Shown one piece after another: positions 16,639 through 25,330 of a stretch of 64,000 nt of DNA. Source of the DNA: Amycolatopsis camponoti. Lineage in GTDB: Bacteria > Actinomycetota > Actinomycetes > Mycobacteriales > Pseudonocardiaceae. The notes below the pieces were generated by a model. The model made no database searches. It was not told the DNA's origin and worked only from the letters and a program-made list of their open reading frames with translations. Both the position numbers and the translations under genes were made by a program. The stretch is taken from contig NZ_CABVGP010000001.1 of NCBI RefSeq assembly GCF_902497555.1, positions 3,266,501 through 3,330,500 on the forward strand, given 5' to 3'. Numbering within the stretch: the stretch's first letter is position 1; each line of letters opens with the position of its first letter.

Positions 16639-17775
16639 ATGAGATTCCAGGTCCTGGACATCCTGCCCCACCTGACCAACCCGGTGACGGGTCGCCGGGT
16701 CCGCACCGATGAGCGCTTCGCGCAGGCCCTGACCTCGGCGCGCTACGCCGAGGAGTTCGGGTTCGACGCCGTCGCGCTCGGGGAACGCCACGCGGGCCAC
16801 TTCCTGAGCAGCGGCGTGACCGTGCTGCTGGGCGCCATCGCCGCGACGACGAGCCGGGTCCGGATCCAGACCGGCGTCGCGGTCCTGTCGGTCCACGACC
16901 CGCTGCGGGTGGCGGAGGACTACGCCACGGTCGACCAGCTCTCGCGCGGCCGGCTGGAGCTGGTGATCGGCAAGGGCAACGAGCTGCGCCAGCTGCCGAT
17001 GTTCGGCATCGCGAACGGCGACCAGTGGGACGCGCTCGCCGAGAAGTACGAGCTGCTGCGGCGGCTCTGGCGCGAGGAGGACGTCACCTGGGAGGGACGC
17101 TTCCGCGGCCCGCTGGCCGAGGCGACCAGCCTGCCGCGCCCGTTCGCCGGCGCGCCCCGCGTCTGGCACGGCTCGGCGACCACGCTGACCTCGGCCGAGC
17201 TGGCGGCCAGGTGGGGCGATCCGCTCTTTTCGGCCAACGCGATCCAGCCCCGCGACAACTACACCGTGCTGATCGAGCACTACCGCAAGCAGTACGCGGA
17301 GCACGGCCACGACCCGCGCTTCGCCTTCGTCGGCGCCGGGGCGGGGTTCCTCTACCTGGCCGACACGACGCAGGAGGCGCGGGAGGCCTTCGGGCCGACG
17401 TACGAGAAGATCGTCGAGTTCTTCAACCGGCCCGGCAACCACACACCGGGCAACGCGATGGAGTTCCCGACCATCGACGACGCGATCGCGCGCGGGCCGG
17501 TGCTGGTCGGCAGCCCGCAGCAGATCGCCGAGAAGATCCTGTGGTGGCACGAGGCGTTCGGGCACGACCTGCAGTCCTTCAGCCTGCCCACGATGATCCC
17601 GCACGAACAGCAGCTCGCCATGCTCGAACGCTTCGCCGCCGAGGTCGTGCCCGTGGTGCGCGCGGCCGCGCCGACGACGCTGTGGACCGACCAGGACCCG
17701 TACGGCGGCCGTCCCGCCGTCCACGGGCGCACCGTCGCCGATGCGGCGGGCACCATCGAAGGAGCCGCGCTGTGA
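16639..17775 (+). CDS. LLM class flavin-dependent oxidoreductase
   Basis: 378-residue luciferase-like monooxygenase. AEEFGFDAVALGERHAGHF carries the His typical of the flavin site, and VAEDYATVDQLSRGRLELVIGKGNE is the conserved block before the phosphate site. GGAG lies 7 nt before the ATG. Its stop overlaps the GTG of a second flavin monooxygenase (GTGA), so the two are coupled, possibly acting on one sulfur or nitrogen compound. The substrate is not evident. Confidence 0.87.
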   Translation: MRFQVLDILPHLTNPVTGRRVRTDERFAQALTSARYAEEFGFDAVALGERHAGHFLSSGVTVLLGAIAATTSRVRIQTGVAVLSVHDPLRVAEDYATVDQLSRGRLELVIGKGNELRQLPMFGIANGDQWDALAEKYELLRRLWREEDVTWEGRFRGPLAEATSLPRPFAGAPRVWHGSATTLTSAELAARWGDPLFSANAIQPRDNYTVLIEHYRKQYAEHGHDPRFAFVGAGAGFLYLADTTQEAREAFGPTYEKIVEFFNRPGNHTPGNAMEFPTIDDAIARGPVLVGSPQQIAEKILWWHEAFGHDLQSFSLPTMIPHEQQLAMLERFAAEVVPVVRAAAPTTLWTDQDPYGGRPAVHGRTVADAAGTIEGAAL

Positions 17776-19061
17776 CCGCAGATTCCCTGCACTTCAACGC
17801 TTTCATCTGGCCGAACGGCTACCACGAGTCGGCGTGGCGGGTGGTCGACGACGACGTCCGCGGGGTGCTCGGGCTGCCGTACTACGCGAACATCGCGCGG
17901 ACCGCCGAGCGCGGCCTGATGGACTCGATCTTCCTGGCCGACAACATCGCCATCGCCGAATACCGCGTGACGCACCTCCCGCAGACCCAGTTCGACCCGA
18001 TCTCGGTGCTGTCGGCGCTGGCCGCGGTCACCGAGAAGATCGGCCTGATCGGGACGGGGTCGACGACCTACAACAAGCCGTGGGAGCTGGCCCGCCGGTT
18101 CGCCACGCTGGACCACCTCAGCGGCGGGCGGGCCGGCTGGAACATCGTCACCACCATCACCCCGCTGGCCGCGGCCAACTTCGGCGACAAGGCCCACCCC
18201 GACCACGCCGACCGGTACGAGCGCGCCCACGAGTTCGTCGATGTCGTCACCCGGGCGTGGGACAGCTGGGACGACGACGCGATCGTCGGCGACCGTGAGA
18301 ACGGCGTCTGGGCCGACCGCGCCAAGCTGCACGCGCCGCGCTTCCACGGCAGGTTCTACGACGTCGAAGGCGTGCTGCCGTTCCCGCGGTCGCCGCAGGG
18401 GCACCCGGTGCTCGTCCAGGCGGGACAGTCGGCCGCCGGGATCGGGCTCGCCGCCCGGTACGCCGAGCTGGTGTTCTCCGGGCCGCCGTCGCTCGAAGCC
18501 GCCGTGAAGTTCCGCGCCGAGCTGGACGCCCAGGTCGTCGCGGCCGGCCGGGATCCCTCGCGGGTGCGGGTCCTGCCCGCGCTGATGGTGACCCTCGGCG
18601 GCACCGAGGCCGAGGCAAAGGCACGGGCACAGCGGCTCGAAGACCTGGCCAGCCCGGAGTTCCGCTGGCAGAACGCGCTGTACACGGCCGGTCTCGACCC
18701 GGACGCGTTCGACCCGGACGCCCCGCTGCCCGCCGAGCTGCGGGCCGGGGGCGGGTCTTCCCGGCTGCAGCAGCTCGCCGCGGCGGCGCGGGAGCGTCCG
18801 GACGCCCCGTTGCGCGAGATCGCGGGCCGGATCACCGGGGGAGCGGGGCAGGTGCACTTCGTGGGCACGCCCGAGCAGCTCGCCGACCACGTGCTCACCT
18901 GGCAGGACGCCGGCGCGGTCGACGGGTTCACCATCATGGGATCGACGCTGCCCTACGAGCTGGCCGCGTTCGTCGAGCACGTGGTGCCGATCCTGCAGCG
19001 CAAGGGCCGGTACCGCACCGAATACGCGGGCTCGACGCTGCGTGAGCACCTCGCGTCGTGA
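17772..19061 (+). CDS. NtaA/DmoA family FMN-dependent monooxygenase
   Basis: 429 residues. NAFIWPNGYHESAWR, the FLADNIAI strand and SGGRAGWNIVTT are characteristic of the NtaA/SnaA/DmoA/ScmK group, which oxidises nitrilotriacetate, dibenzothiophene sulfone, dimethyl sulfide or S-alkyl cysteine derivatives using reduced FMN from a partner reductase. No flavin reductase gene is adjacent. The GTG overlaps the upstream LLM stop. The lipoprotein gene begins 75 bp downstream on the same strand and may belong to the same unit. Confidence 0.88.
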   Translation: MTADSLHFNAFIWPNGYHESAWRVVDDDVRGVLGLPYYANIARTAERGLMDSIFLADNIAIAEYRVTHLPQTQFDPISVLSALAAVTEKIGLIGTGSTTYNKPWELARRFATLDHLSGGRAGWNIVTTITPLAAANFGDKAHPDHADRYERAHEFVDVVTRAWDSWDDDAIVGDRENGVWADRAKLHAPRFHGRFYDVEGVLPFPRSPQGHPVLVQAGQSAAGIGLAARYAELVFSGPPSLEAAVKFRAELDAQVVAAGRDPSRVRVLPALMVTLGGTEAEAKARAQRLEDLASPEFRWQNALYTAGLDPDAFDPDAPLPAELRAGGGSSRLQQLAAAARERPDAPLREIAGRITGGAGQVHFVGTPEQLADHVLTWQDAGAVDGFTIMGSTLPYELAAFVEHVVPILQRKGRYRTEYAGSTLREHLAS

Positions 19062-19135
19062 TCCCAGCATGTGGTTTTTGTCGGTGGGGCTGGTTAGGGT
19101 CCTGCTCGTCCGATCTTGACTGAGGAGTGTGGGAC

Positions 19136-20053
19136 GTGGGCTGGACCCGGAACATCCGAGTGGCCGCGCTGGTGGCGGTGGCCGCTCTGGGCCTGACAGC
19201 GTGCGGCGGCGGGGACGACAAGCCCGCCGCGGCGGGCAAGGGCGGGGCGCCGATCGTCGTCGCGTCCTTCAACTTCACCGACAGCCAGATCCTGGCCGAG
19301 ATCTACGCCCAGGCGCTGGAAGCGAAGGGCTACCCGGTGACGCGCAAGCTGAACCTGGGCTCGCGGGAGCTGATCTACCCGTCGCTGAAGTCCGGTGAGC
19401 TGCAGTTCATCCCGGAGTACCAGGGCTCGGCGATCGCCGCCGGGTTCGGCGCGGACCCGGTGAAGGACGCCAAGGGCGAGCACGAGCAGCTGGCGAAGCT
19501 GCTCGAGCCCAGCGGCGTCTCGCTGCTGGACTACGCCGCGGCCGAAGACAAGAACACCTACATCGTGAAGGCCGACCTGGCGCAGTCGAAGGGCCTCGCG
19601 ACCATCGGCGACCTGAAGAAGCTCGACAAGGTCGTCCTGGCCGGCGGCCCGGAGTGCGAGAAGCGGCTGACGTGCTTCAAGGGATTCACGGACGTCTACA
19701 AGCTGACGAACGCGACGTTCCAGACGGTCCAGGAGCTCGGGCCGCGGGTGCAGCAGCTCGACTCCGGCGCGGTCACGGTCATCCCGGTCGACTCGGTGAG
19801 CCCGCTGGCCGGTGACCCGAAGTACGTCGCGCTGAAGGACGACCTGTCGATGGTGCCGACCGAGAACGTGGTCCCGGCGGTGACGAAGAAGGTGCTCGAC
19901 GAGCGCGGTGCGGACTTCGCGGCCGCGGTCAACGCGGTGAGCGCGAAGCTCACGACGGAGGGGATGCGCGACCTGAACAAGAAGGTCGACTCGGACGGTG
20001 AGAAGGCCGCGGACGTGGCGAAGGACTGGCTGTCGCAGCAGGGCCTGGCGTGA
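19136..20053 (+). CDS. Glycine betaine/osmoprotectant-type ABC substrate-binding lipoprotein
   Basis: 305 residues. Signal peptide with lipobox LTAC (cysteine about residue 22). The mature part reads IVVASFNFTDSQILAEIYAQALEAKG in two blocks, the typical start of OpuAC/ProX-type proteins, and SLKSGELQFIPEYQGSA is the conserved second element. GAGGAG lies 8 nt before GTG 19136, deciding this start over GTG 19127. No permease or ATPase gene is nearby, so it is an orphan binding protein. Its place after two sulfur/nitrogen-type monooxygenases suggests a ligand other than betaine is possible. Confidence 0.85.
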   Translation: MGWTRNIRVAALVAVAALGLTACGGGDDKPAAAGKGGAPIVVASFNFTDSQILAEIYAQALEAKGYPVTRKLNLGSRELIYPSLKSGELQFIPEYQGSAIAAGFGADPVKDAKGEHEQLAKLLEPSGVSLLDYAAAEDKNTYIVKADLAQSKGLATIGDLKKLDKVVLAGGPECEKRLTCFKGFTDVYKLTNATFQTVQELGPRVQQLDSGAVTVIPVDSVSPLAGDPKYVALKDDLSMVPTENVVPAVTKKVLDERGADFAAAVNAVSAKLTTEGMRDLNKKVDSDGEKAADVAKDWLSQQGLA

Positions 20054-20057
20054 TTCC

Positions 20058-20097
20058 GTCGCGGCGGGTGCGGGTTCCGGCTCGTCCCCGCCGCGAC
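20058..20097 (+). terminator. Terminator after the binding-protein gene
   Basis: Perfect 11-bp arms GTCGCGGCGGG and CCCGCCGCGAC with an 18-nt loop, starting 5 nt after the stop codon. Confidence 0.65.
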
Positions 20098-20440
20098 GCC
20101 GCCAGCCGGATACCTGGCGCCTCCCAGATGGACTAGGCGAAGAAGGATCGGCTGCGCGGTGCCTGGCATGAGCTGGGCGAACGAGCACCGCGCCCGCCTC
20201 CTCGGTCCCGGATCGTCCAGTTCTCCATCGCCAAGCCGGGCGCGAGCGCCGTGGACATGAACGCCGCGCTCGTGCGCCGGCCGTTGCGCGCGAGCCCGTT
20301 GATCGAAAGCTGTCCGGGGGCCCGGGTTGCGGAGGCGTCGAAGGCGATCCGCTCGTAGGCAGGTCGGCTGCGCGGCGTTGAGTGCGACCGCGCGCGGGAG
20401 CCGTTCCTGGTCGGGCGTCGCCTACGCGGCCTCCGGCGGG
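20098..20440. other. Intergenic stretch without a supported gene
   Basis: 343 bases between the terminator and the convergent TetR gene. Short open stretches exist on both strands, but none has a start, a ribosome site and sustained coding bias together. Parts look like decayed coding sequence. I see no RNA gene or mobile element. Confidence 0.5.
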
Positions 20441-21022
20441 TCAGCGGAAGTCGACGCGGCCCAGCAACTCGTCGATGAGGTCGGGCAGCGGCCGCTCCGC
20501 CGAATCCTCCAGCCACAGCACGCTCGCGGTCCGCACCGCCGCCAGGAACGTCGCCGTCATGAGGCGGGCCAACGGCTCGTCGAGGTCGTGGCCGCGGGCG
20601 ACCAGCACCGCGGCCAGGTCGCGCTCCAACGTGATCTGGTCGCCGGCCTGCTGTGCCAGCAGGGACGGGTGCCGCCGCAGCAACCGCAGCTGCGCCACCC
20701 ACTCGCGGTCCGGGACCGCCCGGCCGTGGTACAGCTCGCGGCTCGCCGTCCGCAGTGCCTGCCACGGCCTCTCGCCGGCCGGCCGGCCGGAGACCAGGGA
20801 CACCAGCACGCCCGTCCGTTCGCGGTCGGCGTGCAGGATCGCGTCTTCCTTGTTCGTGAAGTAGTTCGAGAACGTCCGGCGGGACACGCCCACCGCGTCG
20901 GCGATGTCCTCGACCGTCACGCCGTCCAGCCCGCGCTCCATCGCCAGGCGCAGCGCGGCCTCGTGCAACGACTGCCGCGTCGCCGCCTTCTTGCGGGTGC
21001 GGAGCGTGTCGAGGGTGTCCAT
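20441..21022 (-). CDS. TetR family regulator of the adjacent efflux pump
   Basis: 193 residues from ATG 21022. The HTH reads TVEDIADAVGVSRRTFSNYF, a form common in regulators of drug efflux. Divergent from the MFS gene; the 90-bp spacer contains two copies of a 15-bp palindrome, the likely operator for both genes. Expected to repress the pump until a ligand binds the C-terminal domain. Confidence 0.9.
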   Translation of the reverse strand: MDTLDTLRTRKKAATRQSLHEAALRLAMERGLDGVTVEDIADAVGVSRRTFSNYFTNKEDAILHADRERTGVLVSLVSGRPAGERPWQALRTASRELYHGRAVPDREWVAQLRLLRRHPSLLAQQAGDQITLERDLAAVLVARGHDLDEPLARLMTATFLAAVRTASVLWLEDSAERPLPDLIDELLGRVDFR

Positions 21023-21051
21023 GCGACCCAGCGTAGCGACCGGAGCGTAAA

Positions 21052-21083
21052 TTGCCCATTGTGCAAGTTTGCCCAGTGAGCAA
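21052..21083. promoter_or_regulatory. Double TetR operator
   Basis: TTGCCCATTGTGCAA (21052-21066) and TTGCCCAGTGAGCAA (21069-21083) both fit TTGCnCAnTGnGCAA, an imperfect palindrome. Their centres are 17 bp apart, suggesting two dimers bound side by side. The second copy ends at the ATG at 21083, arguing that this ATG is not the MFS start. Confidence 0.75.
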
Positions 21084-21112
21084 TGATGGTCCGGAACGTG
21101 CGAAGGGATCCC

Positions 21113-22672
21113 ATGAAGTCCGAAACAACCGGCTCGTCCGGGTCGATGCGGCACCGCGAGGTGCTCGAGTCGCTGTCCGGGCTGCTGCTCGCGCTGTTCG
21201 TGGCCATGATCAGCTCGACCGTCGTCTCGACGTCGCTGCCGCTGATCATCGGCTCGCTGAACGGCTCGCAGACGCAGTACACCTGGGTCGTCACGGCGAC
21301 GCTGCTGGCCGCCACGGCCACCACCCCGATCTGGGGCAAGCTCGCCGACCTGTTCAACAAGAAGACGCTGGTCCAGGTCGCGATCGTGATCTTCGTGGCC
21401 GGGTCGATGATCAGCGGCTTCAGCCAGGACACCGGCCAGCTGATCGCCGCGCGGGCGTTCCAGGGCATCGGCGTCGGCGGCCTGCAGGCACTCGTCCAGG
21501 TCGTGATCGCCGCGATCATCCCGCCGCGGGAACGCGGCCGGTACAACGGCTACCTCGGCGCCGTCATGGCCGTGGCGACCGTCGGCGGACCGCTGCTGGG
21601 TGGCCTGATCGTCGACGTCCCGTGGCTGGGCTGGCGCTGGTGCTTCTTCGTCGGCGTGCCGATCGCGGTCCTCGCGTTCGTCGTGCTGCAGCGCACGCTG
21701 AAGCTGGAGACCGTGCGCCGGGAGAACGTCCGCGTCGACTACGTCGGCGCCGGCCTCATCGCCGCCGGCGTGAGCGTCCTGCTGATCTGGGTGTCGTTCG
21801 TGGGCAACACGTTCGACTGGCTGTCATGGCAGACCGCCGTCATGGTCGCGGCCGGGATCTTGCTGCTCGCCGTCGCGGTGGTGGTGGAGAAGAAGGTCCG
21901 CGAACCCGTGGTGCCGCTGCACATCGTCGTCCAGCGCACGCCCGCGCTGGCCATCATCGCGAGCCTCGCGGTGGGCATGGCGATGTTCGGCGGCGCGGTG
22001 TTCCTCGGCCAGTACTTCCAGATCGGCCGCGGCTACACGCCGACCGAAGCCGGCCTGCTGACCATGCCGATGATGGCGGGCGTGCTCGTGTCCTCGACGG
22101 TGTCCGGCCGCCTGATCAGCCGCACCGGGAAGATCAAGCCGTACATCGTTTCCGGGGCCGTGATCCTGGTGCTCGGCTTCCTCGGGCTCGGCATGGTCGA
22201 CCACGCCACACCGCTGTGGATCGTCGGCGTCGCGATGGCCGTCGTCGGCATCGGCGTCGGCATGACGATGCAGAACCTCGTGCTCGCGGTGCAGAACGAC
22301 GTCCCGCTGCGCGACCTCGGCTCGGCGAGCGCGTCGGTGACGTTCTTCCGGTCGCTCGGCGGCACGATCGGCGTCTCGGTGCTCGGGGCGGTGCTCGCCA
22401 ACCGCGTCTCGGCCGACCTGGCCGCGGCGCTGCACGTCCCGGCGGGACAGGCGTCGACCGGCGGGGTCAGCGCGCTGAACCTCAAGGCGCTCCCGCCGCA
22501 GGTCCAAGCGGTCGTGCACACGGTCTACGGCGACGCGACCGCGCACATCTTCCTGATCTCCGCGGCGGTGGCCGTCGTCGGGGTGATCGCGGCGCTGTTC
22601 CTGAAGCCGATCACCCTGCGCACCACCATCGACGTGGTGGAGCAGGCGGACGAGCCCGCGGTCGTGGGATAG
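21113..22672 (+). CDS. MFS drug-efflux transporter, DHA2 (EmrB/QacA) family
   Basis: 519 residues from ATG 21113, with 14 predicted membrane segments. Visible motifs: TTPIWGKLADLFNKK (motif A between TM2 and TM3), IAARAFQGIGVGGLQAL (motif B) and AVMAVATVGGPLLGG (antiporter motif C). This is a proton-driven multidrug exporter in the plasma membrane. AAGGGA precedes the chosen ATG; an in-frame ATG at 21083 lies inside the operator. Regulated by the divergent TetR. The universal stress protein gene starts 11 bp downstream, probably in the same operon. Confidence 0.9.
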   Translation: MKSETTGSSGSMRHREVLESLSGLLLALFVAMISSTVVSTSLPLIIGSLNGSQTQYTWVVTATLLAATATTPIWGKLADLFNKKTLVQVAIVIFVAGSMISGFSQDTGQLIAARAFQGIGVGGLQALVQVVIAAIIPPRERGRYNGYLGAVMAVATVGGPLLGGLIVDVPWLGWRWCFFVGVPIAVLAFVVLQRTLKLETVRRENVRVDYVGAGLIAAGVSVLLIWVSFVGNTFDWLSWQTAVMVAAGILLLAVAVVVEKKVREPVVPLHIVVQRTPALAIIASLAVGMAMFGGAVFLGQYFQIGRGYTPTEAGLLTMPMMAGVLVSSTVSGRLISRTGKIKPYIVSGAVILVLGFLGLGMVDHATPLWIVGVAMAVVGIGVGMTMQNLVLAVQNDVPLRDLGSASASVTFFRSLGGTIGVSVLGAVLANRVSADLAAALHVPAGQASTGGVSALNLKALPPQVQAVVHTVYGDATAHIFLISAAVAVVGVIAALFLKPITLRTTIDVVEQADEPAVVG

Positions 22673-22683
22673 GGGAGACGACG

Positions 22684-23163
22684 ATGGGCGGCCCCGGTGC
22701 CTACGAGTCCACTGTGGAGCGGTTCGGCCCGCGCCGGGAAGTCCCCGGGCAGGCCATCCTCGCCGGGATCGACGGCACGGACACGGCCATGCGGGCGGCG
22801 GCGTTCGCGTTCGGCATGGCCCGGCGCCAGAGCAGCCGGCTCATCGTCGTCTTCGTGGCCTGCCCGGCACCGCTGGCCCCGCTCCGGCCGGCGGTGGCCA
22901 CGGTCCTGGAACATGACACGGCGACGCACCTGTACGCCGAGCTGCGTGACCAGATGCGGGAGGCGGCCGAGGAACTGCGGGTGCCGGTGGCGCTGGTCAA
23001 GACCTACGGCGACCCGTACACGGCCTTGCGCGACACGGCCGACCGCTGCCAGGCGGACACGGTCGTGGTGGGCGCGTCCCAGAAGGCGGGTCACCGCTTC
23101 GCGGGCTCCGTGGCGACGAAGCTCATCAGGGCGGGTCACTGGCCGGTGCTCGTGGTTCCCTGA
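22684..23163 (+). CDS. Universal stress protein (UspA family)
   Basis: 159 residues. AILAGIDGTDTAMRAAAFAF is the first strand and helix, and ADTVVVGASQKAGHRFAGSV carries the G-x2-G-x9-G(S) ATP-binding pattern in a variant form, ending with HWPVLVVP. GGGGAGA lies before the ATG and the gene is 11 bp after the MFS gene, so cotranscription is likely. Role: stress-linked nucleotide-binding protein of unknown target. Confidence 0.87.
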   Translation: MGGPGAYESTVERFGPRREVPGQAILAGIDGTDTAMRAAAFAFGMARRQSSRLIVVFVACPAPLAPLRPAVATVLEHDTATHLYAELRDQMREAAEELRVPVALVKTYGDPYTALRDTADRCQADTVVVGASQKAGHRFAGSVATKLIRAGHWPVLVVP

Positions 23164-23220
23164 GCAGAAAGAACCGTTCGAGTGACAGGGAAAACCGCGC
23201 CCCGGCGCTAGCCTCGAACC

Positions 23221-23619
23221 ATGAAACGATCTTGGGGAGTGCTGGCCGCCGTCCTGCTGGCGCTGGTGTCGGCGGTGGTCCCGGCCGCCGCGTCGACCCG
23301 CTCGGACGTCTTCTGCCGCGGCAACGCGGTGGGGTTCCCGGGGAAGTGGGGCGCGGTGTCGAAATCGTGCAGCTTCACCAGCCCGCCGCAGTGGCGCGGG
23401 TACCTCGAGGTCACCTGGTTCGTGGAGGCGGGCACGCAGCAGCGCGGCTGCGTGGACGGCCGGATGGCCAGCGTGCACCAGCAACGTCCGTGGCAGTCGC
23501 TGGGCTGTGGCAAGGGGGCCACCGGGCGGGTGGACTGGCCCGCGAACACGTTGTCGCTCCTGGAGATCCGGGTCAAGAGCTACAACATCGGGCTCGCCGA
23601 GGTCACCTACGAGATCTGA
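23221..23619 (+). CDS. Hypothetical small secreted protein
   Basis: 132 residues with a clear signal peptide (MKRSWGVLAAVLLALVSAV, cleavage near AAAS). The mature protein of about 106 residues has four cysteines (FCRG, KSCS, RGCV, LGCG), probably two disulfides, and aromatic-rich beta segments (EVTWFVEAG). No family recognised. TAGCCT lies 6 nt before the ATG, a leaderless-promoter signature. The last 13 bases overlap the end of the convergent SDR gene. Confidence 0.7.
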   Translation: MKRSWGVLAAVLLALVSAVVPAAASTRSDVFCRGNAVGFPGKWGAVSKSCSFTSPPQWRGYLEVTWFVEAGTQQRGCVDGRMASVHQQRPWQSLGCGKGATGRVDWPANTLSLLEIRVKSYNIGLAEVTYEI

Positions 23620-24395
23620 CCGCCCCGGTAGCGCGCGGCGAGTTCCGGGCTCTGGCCACCGAAAGCGGCCAGCTCGGCCCGGAACACCGCGTCCAGCAGA
23701 CCCGTGTCCTCGACGCCGGGAGCGCAGACGACCTCGCCCAGCTCCAGGCCGCGCAGGGAAGCGGACACGACGTCGGCCGCGCTCATCCGCGGGATCGCGC
23801 TGAGGTCCATGCCTTGGCGCTCGTGGAACTCCGTCGCGACCACGCCGGGGCACACCACCTGGACGCGGACGCCGGTGCCTTCCAGCTCGGCGCTCAGCGT
23901 CTGCGACAGCGTGACCAGGTGGGCGAGCGAGCCCGCGTAGACCGCGCGCCGCGGCATCTGGGCGTGGGGCGCGGGTCCACTGAACGCGATCATGCCGGCC
24001 ACGTTGACGATCGTGCCCCGGCCGCGTTCCCGCATGCCCGGGACAGCCGCGCGGGCGAGCATCGTCGGGGCGAGGACCTTGACCTTGACCAGTTCGCGGG
24101 CCTGGGCGGCGGGCAGGTCGGCCAGCGGCATGTAGTGCGCGACGCCCGCGTTGTTCACCAGCAGGTCGAGGGGCTCGGTGGCGGCGATCTCCGCGACGGC
24201 GTCGATGCCTTCGTCGCTGGAGAGGTCGGCCGCCACGACGCGGACCTTGACTTCGGTGTGGGCGGCGGCGAACTCGTCGAGGCGCTCCTGGCGCCGGCCG
24301 ACGATCACCAGGTCGTGGCCGTCGGCGGCGAGGCGTTCGGCGAACGCCTGCCCGATACCGGACGTGGCGCCGGTGACGAGGGCGAGCTTGCTCAT
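23607..24395 (-). CDS. Short-chain dehydrogenase/reductase family protein with altered catalytic residues
   Basis: 262 residues. Cofactor motif TGATSGIGQAFAE (residues 8-20), VNNAG and VQVVCPGVVATEF are present. The catalytic region is unusual: the usual NVSS reads NVAG (131-134) and the active Tyr153 is followed by AGSL, so the lysine expected at 157 is leucine. Oxidoreductase activity is therefore doubtful or mechanistically different. The ATG overlaps the stop of the upstream MmyB-type regulator gene (ATGA), so the two form one operon. Confidence 0.85.
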   Translation of the reverse strand: MSKLALVTGATSGIGQAFAERLAADGHDLVIVGRRQERLDEFAAAHTEVKVRVVAADLSSDEGIDAVAEIAATEPLDLLVNNAGVAHYMPLADLPAAQARELVKVKVLAPTMLARAAVPGMRERGRGTIVNVAGMIAFSGPAPHAQMPRRAVYAGSLAHLVTLSQTLSAELEGTGVRVQVVCPGVVATEFHERQGMDLSAIPRMSAADVVSASLRGLELGEVVCAPGVEDTGLLDAVFRAELAAFGGQSPELAARYRGGQIS

Positions 24396-25249
24396 GCGTG
24401 GTTGTCCTGTTCGGTCGTGGTGCGGGTGGCCGGAGGCAGCGCGGCGGAGCCCAGGAGAGCCAGCTTGTCCGCGGCGTCCGTGCCGGGGTCGGGGTGGTAG
24501 ACGGCGAGCACGAGCCCCGGAGCCTCGCTGACGAGGAGCTTTTCCCGGTTCAGCACCAGTTCGCCGACCACCGGGTGGTCGAACCGCACGGTCGCGCCCC
24601 GCCGGTTCGCGACGTCGTGGCGGGCCCACAGCTCCCGGAACCGGGGGCTGGCCAGCGAAAGCTCGCCGACCAGCTCGATGAACCGGGGGTCGGTGGTCTC
24701 GGTGCCCACGGACTGGCGGAAGCCGGCGACCAGGCCGCGCGTGGCGAGCTCCCAGTCCGGGAAGAGCGCCTGCTCGGCCGGGTCGAGGAAGACGTCCCGC
24801 AGCCGGTTGGCGCCGGCCACGAGCCGGGGCGAGATCGCCGCGGCGAGCGGGTTGGCCGCGAGCACGTCGAGGTAGCGGCCCTCGACGAACGCGGGCAGCG
24901 ACAGCGCCGCCAGGAACTTGACGATGCCCGGCGGGACCGTCTCCTTGCGACGCCGGCGCGGGCGGCGGGGCTTCGGGTCGGCGAGGCCGATGAGGTACGC
25001 CGTGGTGTCGTCGTCGAGCTGCAGCACGCGGGCCAGGGATTCGAGGACCGAACGCGACGGGTTGCGGTCGCGGCCCTGTTCGAGGCGCAGGTAGTAGTCG
25101 GCGCTGATGCCGGCCAGCATCGCGACCTCTTCCCGGCGCAGGCCCGGCACCCGCCGCACGCCGGCGACCGGGAGGCCCGCTTGGGCGGGGGTGAGCAGCT
25201 CACGGCGGGCGCGCAGGTGGTCGCCCAGGAGGTTCGGCTCGTCGGTCAT
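24392..25249 (-). CDS. Helix-turn-helix regulator with MmyB-like ligand-binding domain
   Basis: 285 residues. The N-terminal XRE-type HTH contains PGLRREEVAMLAGISADYY and LRLEQGRDRNPS, the hallmark of actinobacterial MmyB-type regulators. The C-terminal PAS-like MmyB domain (about 105-270) binds fatty-acid-like ligands in known members. Coupled by overlap to the SDR gene and divergent from the FAD monooxygenase. These regulators usually repress a neighbouring oxidoreductase. Confidence 0.88.
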   Translation of the reverse strand: MTDEPNLLGDHLRARRELLTPAQAGLPVAGVRRVPGLRREEVAMLAGISADYYLRLEQGRDRNPSRSVLESLARVLQLDDDTTAYLIGLADPKPRRPRRRRKETVPPGIVKFLAALSLPAFVEGRYLDVLAANPLAAAISPRLVAGANRLRDVFLDPAEQALFPDWELATRGLVAGFRQSVGTETTDPRFIELVGELSLASPRFRELWARHDVANRRGATVRFDHPVVGELVLNREKLLVSEAPGLVLAVYHPDPGTDAADKLALLGSAALPPATRTTTEQDNHA

Positions 25250-25281
25250 GCCTCGACTGTAGGTCGCGCCGGTCGCCGGCG

Positions 25282-25302
25282 CCTGGTCCTGTCACTCCCA
25301 GG
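25282..25302. promoter_or_regulatory. Probable operator of the MmyB-type regulator
   Basis: CCTGG and CCAGG arms separated by 11 bp lie midway between the divergent regulator and monooxygenase genes. The plus-strand string CCTGGTCCTGTC matches CCTGGTATTGTC found at 44715 beside the other MmyB-type regulator of this window. Confidence 0.5.
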
Positions 25303-25330
25303 AGCGCGAGGGCCGCCGTATCCTCGCGGG

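Noticed and set aside
20098..20440. Possible gene fragments on either strand
   Set aside because: Short open stretches only, with inconsistent coding bias and no start plus ribosome site; kept as an unassigned interval.
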